A DNA stretch of 64,000 nt from Zasmidium citrigriseum (taxonomy: Eukaryota; Ascomycota; Dothideomycetes; Mycosphaerellales; Mycosphaerellaceae). This document shows, piece by piece, positions 10,917 to 21,900 of this stretch (position 1 is the first letter of the stretch; each line of letters opens with the position of its first letter). The notes below the pieces were generated by a model. That model saw nothing but the letters and a program-made list of their open reading frames with translations, did not search any database and was not told the DNA's origin. The position numbers were made by a program, and so were the translations under genes. The stretch lies in NCBI GenBank assembly GCA_002786025.1, contig NHNW01000001.1:930001-994000 (forward strand), read 5' to 3'.

Positions 10917-12320
10917 AGTGGGCGGCAAGGAAAGCAGCTTGTGGGGCTGATGAATCGGCTTTGGTGCAAGGCCGGAGACCTGAGGGCATATGGAGATGAG
11001 GTTTGTCTCAACAGCAGAGAAGTGGACAGAAAGTTTCCGCGAGAGCTTGGAATCTGTTAGCAGCACCTCTCACCAGATAGGTCCCCAATTCGAGACCACT
11101 TCGCAGTGACCAGATCGTTTCATCTTCTCTCTCAGTCTCATTTCCCCCATGTTTCCATGCATTCCATAGCAGCACTGCAGGGCAATGAATTTTGGATATC
11201 GACCTTCGAAGAAGAGACTCGATGTCAACACGAAGCTGGCAGTAGTTCCAATCTTGGTCCACAATCTCCGCAGCTTGTTCGACCACTGACCTTCTTTCAG
11301 CGGGCTCCATGCCTGGGCTGATGTATTTGCTGAAGTCATTTTGCTCTTTGCCTGTTGAACAGCAAGGTTGAAATCGTGTCAGCATACAAGAAGACAGACT
11401 GAGCATCGGGGATCGATATTGGATGGTCTCACCTCAACTCTCTCGACGAGGCGATAAAGGCGGTAATCTCTGTCACGTCAAGTGGTTCCAGCGTCGGCGC
11501 AATACAATGTATCTGCGGTCGTTGGGAAGGGAATCGAACAACGAAAAGGAGTAGTTGAAGCTGGAACATGGCTCATGGTATGCGCAGACAGACTGATCTC
11601 ATTCAAGAAAAGCTATGTGAAGACGACGTTGCTGAAAGATGTACATACCATCTCAATGTGCCGCGCCCCAATCCCCGCGCGACACCGTCGGTTTCGTCCA
11701 AGCTCGATAAACCGTCCGTTGAATACATCCACCGCGTCGCAAGGGCTAGCCGAGGCAGGCAACCAAGCTTAGTGATGGAGTCGCGGCGCAGGAGTCGACC
11801 ACAGTAGACAACAAGCGGTGCGCGGAGGAAAAGAGACGCATCGACAAAGGAAAACCGGGCTGGCCGCTCACCGGCGAGAAGGAAACGCATCGACAAAACA
11901 ATCCTCACGTCCCCAGCGCCAGCCAAGAGCAGGCGGCAAGATCGGTGGCGGGATTTACACCGGAGGATGCCCGAAGGGGAGAGTACGAAATACGAAAACT
12001 CGAAGTACAGGAGCCAGCCAGGGCTGGACATCAAGGACAACGAGGTAGCAAACAAGTGGTGTACACAGCCCCACCACGCTGGCGTACTGTCGGTTGACAA
12101 GTCTTCTAAAGAATTTCGTTCCTTGGATTGCTCGTTATTATGTGTCGAACGATCATAGACTCGTCGATGTAGAACATATTAAGAACCTCACCAACGACTT
12201 CGATCCCAAGACTGGAGGAATTCCTTTCTTTTTTTGCGGTAAAGTCCTCTTCATTTGTGGGTCTGGACAGATTGAATACTTATAAACAATTGACATCCCT
12301 CCAACCAATCAAATCAAAAT
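10917..12320. other. Intergenic; possible unresolved minus-strand gene about 11.0-11.5 kb
   Basis: On the minus strand a plausible 80-90-nt intron (donor GGTGAGACC near 11430, branch GCTGAC, acceptor TTCAACAG near 11360) joins frames around 11470 and 11360-11070, so a small unrecognised gene may exist, but I could not build a full-length reading frame. Two partial copies of an ACGCATCGACAAA motif lie at about 11840-11900. Nothing else seen. Confidence 0.3.
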
Positions 12321-12461
12321 GGGCGAGTAGTATAATGGTATTGCACTTTGTAGGGTGGGGTCCGTAAGTCCGCGTCGTCTTACTAGGCTGCCCCTACGAG
12401 ACCACACCAAACTGGCAGGGCCCGGCTGCAAAGAGATAGGGGTTCGACTCCCGTCTCGTCC
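12321..12461 (+). tRNA. tRNA-like pol III gene with internal insertion
   Basis: The 5' end GGGCGAG pairs with CTCGTCC at the 3' end, with a G-U at the third pair. A D-arm-like GTATAATGGTATTGC follows, CTTTG can pair with CAAAG as anticodon stem, and the T-arm region contains GGTTCGACTCC. TTTTTT follows within 10 nt. About 60-70 nt are inserted between the halves, and GTAGGG pairs with CCCTAC inside the insertion. As in the two other loci, the nucleotide expected to be U33 is not U, so the isotype cannot be read. Confidence 0.5.
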
Positions 12462-13460
12462 AATTCTTTTTTGTTCGATTCTTTTGCCTTGTTCCTTTTT
12501 TGCGTGGGCCTCCTCCTCAACACAGCCTGACTTGACGCCCAGCCAATCCCGGAGTCAGGTCCGTTGCTCGTGAGCCGAGCGCTCACCACACTTTCAACTC
12601 ACTTTTTGCCTTCTCTACATGCCCAAATATCCAAATTATGTGCGCGGTCTCATTATCAGGCATATATGCCAGATGGTGGCGTCCGTTGCCGTGGAAAGGT
12701 AGCGTATCGGGCGAGGCTCACTCAGATTATCGAGAAGTTGCATTTCGAAGGCATACTTTTTATTTCGCAGCTAGCTGTCTGCATTGGATCCGCACAGCCA
12801 CGCCCGTGGGTCAGTTCTCCGACCTGCAGATTTAGTGAACGCAACGTGCATGTTGGCTGCTGTGGCATTGGCACTTTCATGATGCGGAGAGGGCGTCTTG
12901 GAGGCCGCTCCTTCGATGGTTCGCCGGTGCTCGAGCTGGAAGATGTGTTCGAAGGACATTCATGTTGTTCTCAAGATAGTCGCGATGTTTGATTGGACGT
13001 TCAATTCCGACGTTGCTCCACGCTACGTGCCGAGCGGGACCTGAAACGTGCACGAGAAACACGAGCGATCTAGTGGCGTCGGTGGCTAACAGCACATGTC
13101 ATGTTCTATTTCGGGTTTGCATCGTACCTGCAGTGGTCTAGCTGGCACAGAAAGCGGCTAAAAGTGGTAGCTGTGACCGCAGCAAGTGCAAGCGCTATTG
13201 AGCGTGGTAAAACAAAAAACAATCGCTGCAATCGGCCACGTCGACCGACCGACAAAATCAGGGGCAGAAAGCTTGGCGGCAGGACCCTGGCTTTAAATAG
13301 TCCCAGCCCCAGCCTCAGCTTCAGCTCCATCTTCACTTCACTTCCTCCCACCAACACCACCCCCACAAGACTTCGCCGACACTTCTGCGCTTCACTCGTT
13401 GACTGCGAGCACCACGAGACCCACGATTGACGTTCATTGCCGTGCCGTGCGCCCAAAAAA
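12462..13460. other. Intergenic, gfa1 promoter region
   Basis: About 1 kb without a convincing gene. The right half contains a pyrimidine- and CA-rich 5' leader (13320-13420) of the gene that starts at 13461, and a TTTAAATAG TATA-like element near 13292. Confidence 0.5.
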
Positions 13461-15738
<2,278 letters not shown>

Positions 15739-16254
15739 AGAAAGAGCACGATGATTGGAATTGAGAACAGGATACAAAGGTTGCCCAGCTGGTTCTGTGC
15801 GTTGTCTTACTAGAATAGGTGTGATTGAGAAGCATTTAGAAAGCTCGACCGGGAGATATTTGGGGCATTCCTGGCGCTTGAACGGGCTCTTGGTTTTGTA
15901 CTCATATGACAGGCATACTCAGGAGACAGATTGAGTGCCATGAAGATGATGAATTGCATCTTGTTTAGACCAGCTATGCCTTTCTCTTTTCTTGCATTCT
16001 TCCCATTCTCCTTCATGAGAACCTATCTCCCACGTCCGAACTTCGCTACCTGAGACTTGGACCGTGAATTGACGAACATTCACTCATTGACTGGTGCGTG
16101 CGTAACTCTTCAACTGTCTCCGCCGGTAAAGTTCTCCTCCATGCATTTGCGCTCCCGCCTCCAGATCTTCACGCCCGTCACATTTACAGCAGGTGGCCAT
16201 CTGATAACAATTCCATAGCGCCATTGCTCCGCTGATCATTTCTCACCAGCCGCA
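15739..16254. other. Intergenic between gfa1 and the family relic
   Basis: 3' flank of gfa1 and the decayed promoter side of the relic at 16255. No gene seen. Confidence 0.55.
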
Positions 16255-16575
16255 GTGCCCGACAAGGCAAGGCTGACCGTCAATCTCCCAGTGGAGGCGT
16301 TAGTCGCCATACTCAACGGCGACATGCCAGCGACCGATGCTAGCACAGAGAGTTCGTCTCCTGAGATTCGCGAGATCATGAATGCAGTCAAGCAATGGGT
16401 CATGGCGGCCACCGACAGTGCCCTGACACTCACCACGCCACCCTCGAGCCTATTATTGTTAATGCAATGGGCCCGTCTTCTCTCAAATATATGTTTGATT
16501 GCAATGACGAGAGACTTTTATGATGAAGTCTATCAGCTGTTGCTTAAGCATCTTGACAGTATACTAGGACGCTGA
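16255..16575 (+). pseudogene. Decayed ubiquitin-like family member E
   Basis: The frame begins GTG CCC GAC AAG GCA in the same context (CAGCCGCA) where member D has CAGCCACA followed by ATG, so the start codon appears mutated ATG to GTG. The encoded KARLTVNLPVEALVAIL and NGDMPATDAST align with the N-terminal segments of members C and D (NGNPLATSDTD in C). After about residue 58 the similarity is lost, no CLWNG signature or last-exon segment follows, and the frame ends after 106 codons. I read it as a truncated duplicate, not an expressed gene. Non-AUG initiation cannot be excluded. Confidence 0.65.
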
Positions 16576-17260
16576 TGTTGACAAATCATGGTTAGGCTTT
16601 CACCTCATCGTTCGATTTTCCTTGCACCGCTATCGAGTCATTCATGCATGTGCACTATCTTGTAACAGATTCGCGTCTTGCTTCTCATCTTCCCATCGTT
16701 TGAAAGGCATTGCCCTGTCTTTCCATGCCACAACTACTCAGTATCAGCGCCTCGTCTCATCTCCGTGCCCTCGTACTTTCATCGTCGAGTTTCAATGGTT
16801 CTCCGATTGGTAGTGCATGAACGGCGCATGGGCAGGGTGAAAGAGAGAACGTTCTTGGAGTTGATTATGACCTCGAAGACTGACACAGGCAGTCATATTG
16901 TCGTTCTGAGATTTTCAACAGACAGTTCGTAGTTCTGAATCTTTGGTCGAAGTTTCTGCTGGTCGTGCATAGAGATGATGCTCCAGGAAGGAGAGCAGTG
17001 GAGTTACGATCTGGACTCGAGAAATTTGGCGGCTCCCTCCACAATGAGGACCCTGAAGTTGGGGTTTCTCAAGTGCTCGCTCCTCCGAGCCAGTCCAGTG
17101 GTGGTGATTCTGATCACATTTGCGCTCGACCAGACGCCAAGGTCAGCTTTGCCTCGAATGGAGTCGACGATGTCTTTAGTCTGAAAATCTCCATCGTCCC
17201 TGGCTGATTGCTCGCCTCTCGGACTATCGGTGTTGAATTAGAATCAGAGATTGTGGTGCC
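16576..17260. other. Intergenic after the relic
   Basis: Only short frames without splice context; nothing I can support. Confidence 0.45.
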
Positions 17261-18848
17261 TCATGATTGCCGTTCTTCGAAAGACTTCTGCCATCTGTTG
17301 CCTTCGTCCTGGTCTGCGGCTCGGCTGAAATGTCTAATGCGAAATCAGTTTCGTGTTGTCAATGAGGACTTGCCGATTTACTCACACTTGATTCTGTTCC
17401 TCGTTCTTTTCTTGTTCATATTCGTTCCGCAGCCTCGTTTCGTAGTCCAGGGCCAACACATGATTCAAATGGTTCGCTCAGTGATCGCAGGGTCACAAAG
17501 ATTGCCTCAATCGGCAAAGGTCGTTGCAATTTGGCTGCGGCTTGCTCGCTCTTGTTATGTCATGTTCAAATATTAGTGACACACTCAGATCGCTTGCTCG
17601 CGTTTCTCTGTCCAGGGCAGGCCTCCTGTAGCTTGTTTGGACTTGAATTTGAGGAGCACTTGGCTTCTCGTGGATCTCCGAAGGCGATCGAATACTTCTT
17701 GAGTGCAATTCTGGGTGTTTGTAGTTCGGCTGGGATGGGCTGGTGCTGGTCACTGTCATAAGACTGCGCAGAAGTCATGGCGAGTCCGTATGTTTCTCTG
17801 CCTTCACGCGTGCGCTTGTGGGTAAAATCTGTCTTGCAACGACAGTACAAGACGGTCATGTGGCACTTATCGCTCAGTTCGCCGCATTTTGAAGTCCATG
17901 CTTGTGGTTCGACCAGCCTCGATAAGTCAAGTCAAATTCTGCATGTAGAATGATGACTTTCGCCGGCTCGCACAAACACCCGTCATCATGATCCTGGTCT
18001 GGTCGAATAGCCCGAGAGCCCAGAGTTTTCGAAGTCCGGCTCCAGCGTGGCAGAAGGTGCCTTTGACGTCGTAGTCGGACGATGGCTTTTGCGGTCTGCC
18101 AACATTGTTCAACCACTTCAACGGCAAAGCGTAGACTTGTCCATGGATTTACGGATCTCAGGAAGACTGAGGCGCCTGACTGAAGTCCTCGCCCCTTGGT
18201 TCGGTTGAATGGCGGGCGTGTATGCCAGTTGCAGTACTTTCCATGCACTGATAACCTCCATCATGCAACTTTCGTGTGTCCCTAGATTGGAGTTCAGTCA
18301 AGCCCATCGAACAAAGGAGAGACGTAGGACCTACATATCTCACTGCTGGAGCTTGGCTAGCCGACATGCTTTGCTCACTCGTGAGAGCAATAAGAAGCCA
18401 GTTCCACTGTCCTGGTGTTGAGCACAATCAACAACACGCTATGGTCTTGCATTTTCTTCCGTTCAGCCCTGGTCTCGTTCTCGACTGAGAGTCGCTCCAC
18501 ATGGTATGGTTGCAGTTCTTGTGGTGTCTGAAGTACGCTGCCAACATGCCGGTGTCATAGTCGATCGTCAGCTGCATACCTCTGATTGAGTTGCAGAAGG
18601 CGCGCCGCTGAGGCTCTGGTGCATCGGGGGAGTAGGGTCTAGAGTATCGTTCTTGAAATAGAGTCCTTCGGAGATCGTACAGTTGCTGGTACCATGTACT
18701 TCGACGCCGGCGTGTCATCGACACTGATCACGAGTTGCTGATCATGGAATTTGTCGATGTTTCTTGGGTGCAATGTAGCTCCGTCCCACGCTACATGCTG
18801 TAACTGCCGTCGCCAGCTTTGCAGCTCCCATGCCGTAAGGCAACCCAA
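17261..18848 (-). CDS. Unrecognised multi-exon gene (structure not resolved)
   Basis: Several coding-like segments follow each other on the minus strand in different frames with introns between: one beginning MGCLTAWELQSWRRQL at 18848, one with RRTLFQERYSRPYSPDAPEP near 18650, one with FCHAGAGLRKLWALGLFDQ near 18040, one with PAELQTPRIALKKYS near 17720, and a final pair, LALDYETRLRNEYEQEKNEE followed by a GTGAGT donor and, after an intron ending TTTCAG, GNRWQKSFEERQS and a stop at 17261. The C-terminal part is charged and helical. Exon borders in the middle are uncertain and this may be two genes or a decaying one. I recognise no family. It lies downstream of, and on the same strand as, the Ulp1-like gene. 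Confidence 0.4.
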
Positions 18849-18941
18849 GTCATCGTACCTGTATCAACGTTAGCCAGTCTGAGCAACAGCAGATGTCAAG
18901 CTAGAATATTGAACTTGGCCAGACGACCTCAAACCTCTCCA

Positions 18942-21900
18942 TTAACGGCGCAGGTTGTATCTCCCGTGGCCCTTGTCAGGCACATGATCGCCTTGTGCTT
19001 CAAGAACTCGCGGCTGCAAGTTCCGCCGTCTGTCTTGCGCGACCACAATCTCCTCTGACTCGTCGGATCCGTCAGAACCCTCATCTACTTCATCCTGATC
19101 AGATACAAAGAGAGATTGGGAGGGCGCAATGTCCGTCGTCTCATGATCATCGCTTGGTCGAACGTCTTCCGAGTCGTCGTCTTCCGAGTCATCGTCTTCC
19201 GAGTCGTCGTCTTCGCCGTCACCATCCTCACTGCCATCCATGTCTGTTGCCTCATCAGACTCGGAGTCCGCGCCCTTCGATTCTGGCGAAATCCTCAAAT
19301 GGCGGATTCTGCATGACGGGTGAGTTCGTCGTGGGAGGCATCTCGCAATGTCTGGCCAGGTCAGACCCATGGACCTCAATGTTGTGAGAAGCTCGTCTTC
19401 CACTTGAGTCCATCTATCTTGCCCGTTCCCCCTCGCTAGAGTCTGCACCGTTCGGAGACGCTCGTACGTCGTCCGAAGGTTGTCCTCACTGTCACTTTCC
19501 AGCTGACCCACAACGTCGTCCCAATCGTGTCCCGCTTTGCTGCTGGACAGAAGCGTTTTCAGGTCATGCGACGTCAGGGATGGCTCTTTAGGCTCCTTGG
19601 GCTTCTTAGGCTTCTTAGGTGCCACCTTTACAAGCCGGGCGTAGCGTTTCCTGCAATTTCGGCCATTGCGACCAGGCAGTCTCTTCGCAATTTCAGGAAA
19701 CGAATCCGGTTGCGGCCGACGATTCCTCCCAGCCCTCAGCACTTCGTCTTCTGCGGCCGTCCAGGGCGCGCCCTGGGTCGATGTTTGCGCTGCTGTTGGA
19801 CTTGTGTTATTGATCCCTGATGATCGCGACACGGGGATTCGGGCCCTCTGGAGATACCTCTTCAATTGGTAGACTCGACCCCTGATGGACTTTTTCTGTA
19901 CCCCCGGGAAGAAGTGGCTGACGGTCGATATTGGCACCGCTGTGGCGTATTGCGGATCTCGCACAACGCTGATGAAGCCTGGAGGGTAAATAACGGCGTC
20001 AATTCCCAGATCCTGTGGTGTTGGATCTCTCGAATGCCAGTCGTGTTGCACGGGCACCTCTTTGAGCTTGTTCTTTGCCCACCATGTCTCAAAACCAGCG
20101 GTGGCGAGCTTCGTCCTCACCTGTTTAATCCGAGCCTTCAGTGTCGAATCCTCGAGGCCGTCAGGGAAGCACTTCATAAGCCTCTGGTGTGCCATGTTGC
20201 CCTTGGCAGTCAGCAGCAAGTTGATGAACGACTGAGGGTAGATCGCTGAGTCCATCCCCAAAGCCTCTGGTGTGGCGCCTTGCTCGATTGGCAAGTGCTC
20301 CAATTCCTCATCTTCTTGTAGACTTATAGTCTGCGGTGGTCTTGTACAATCATCGCAAATGAGGTCGGCCCGCTGCTCTCGATCACGACGCCACTCTTCT
20401 CCCGTTGTAGTGGACTCACATTCCCGACATGCCTTGTCGATATCAAGCTTGGGAATGAAAGTGTGCCGATGCAGGCCATTCATCAACGCATGGCCGATGG
20501 GAAATGCCTCCGAACGATTGGGAAGGTCCTCATAGTCCTCAACAAGGGCCGGTAGTCGCTCTTCCTTCCAGTCCGACACCTCGCGCATGAGATGCACAAG
20601 AGCCATTTGATCCTTGCGGACCCGCTGAATCTTTGCCTTTGGATTCTTGATGACCTCGTCGTAGATCTCTGAAGTCAGGTCCAGATCGAAGTGCGCCCAG
20701 GCGATGCCATCGGAGATATGTCGACGATGCTTTCTCTCCTTGAATACCGCAACTCCTTCCACGCAGCTCACTGGCATCGCTATGGTCATTCGAAATCTGA
20801 GCCAGCTGTACATCTTGACCATTCTCAAGATGCTTGGAGCGTCCGTGGTCCAGGCATCCAAGCCGACGACCAGGAATGTTACCAGCGCTGCCGCGCCTCT
20901 CTCTTCTGCGATCCGGTTTGCATCTTCCAGGATCTCCTTGACATTCTGGTCTGCTTCTGTCACCTTGCCCGAGTCGTCTTCAAAGACTTCAGAATGACTC
21001 TTGCGGATCTTCATGTTGTAAATGTGACACATGGCCAGGTCATCGGCCTCCATCTCATTGGCTTTGTTGATCAATCTCGCTGGCTCGGCACGGCCACCGA
21101 ACACTAGGTCCCACATGTCAACGCTCTTCGTGGCAGCGTCTTTGAGCATCTGCTCCTCGTCACCTTCTCGCTTGTGACTGAACCTTACTGGCACAATCAT
21201 CAGGTATGGCCGGGTCTGTATGTCGTCGGCCATGTCGATGTAATGAGGATACTCTTTCTGCGTCTCCTTGCCGTACCAATCCGCCGCAGAGTCGCTTGCA
21301 TACAAGTTTTTCATCTCGTGGTCCTTCAGACGAAACTTGCCAGTCTCACGGTCCTCAATGACAATCGCGCCATTCTTGCGCTTGTTCACAACATTAAGCA
21401 GGCCATATCTGTATCTCTGCTTGTTGGGAATCCCATGCATGTGATTGAACGAAGTGTATCGCTTGACAAGCTCTTCAAAGGTCAGACCTTCTTGAGGGAC
21501 ATCAAGCAGCAACTTGACCACGATTTGCCGATAGCTGAGCATCTGCGCGGGGTGCTTCCGGCCGCTCTTGTCGAGCACAGCATTGAACAGATCTGGAGCT
21601 GGTCCTGTCGCTGTCTGGCCTTGAGCCACCATTTCAAAACTGTCGTTAACAGAAATAGTGGCATTGGACGACTCGACCTCCTGGCTTGCCGCCACTGCAC
21701 TCGCTGGCGGACCGGCCTTCCACTGTTCATGCAGCTCATCTTCCAGTGCGTCCTCGTCGCCGCAGACGCCAATGCCTCTCATCCATCGCCCAAGCCGCAT
21801 GATGATGCGTAGACGAAGAGTAGAGGCGTCGTGAAAGGCCTTGATCCCATCATCTCGGTACAATGCATCCATGAAGTTCTGGTATGCATGGACACCACAA

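Noticed and set aside
11603..12100. 165-codon minus-strand frame
   Set aside because: Low-quality composition and plus-strand frames of equal length overlap it; no splice or homology support.
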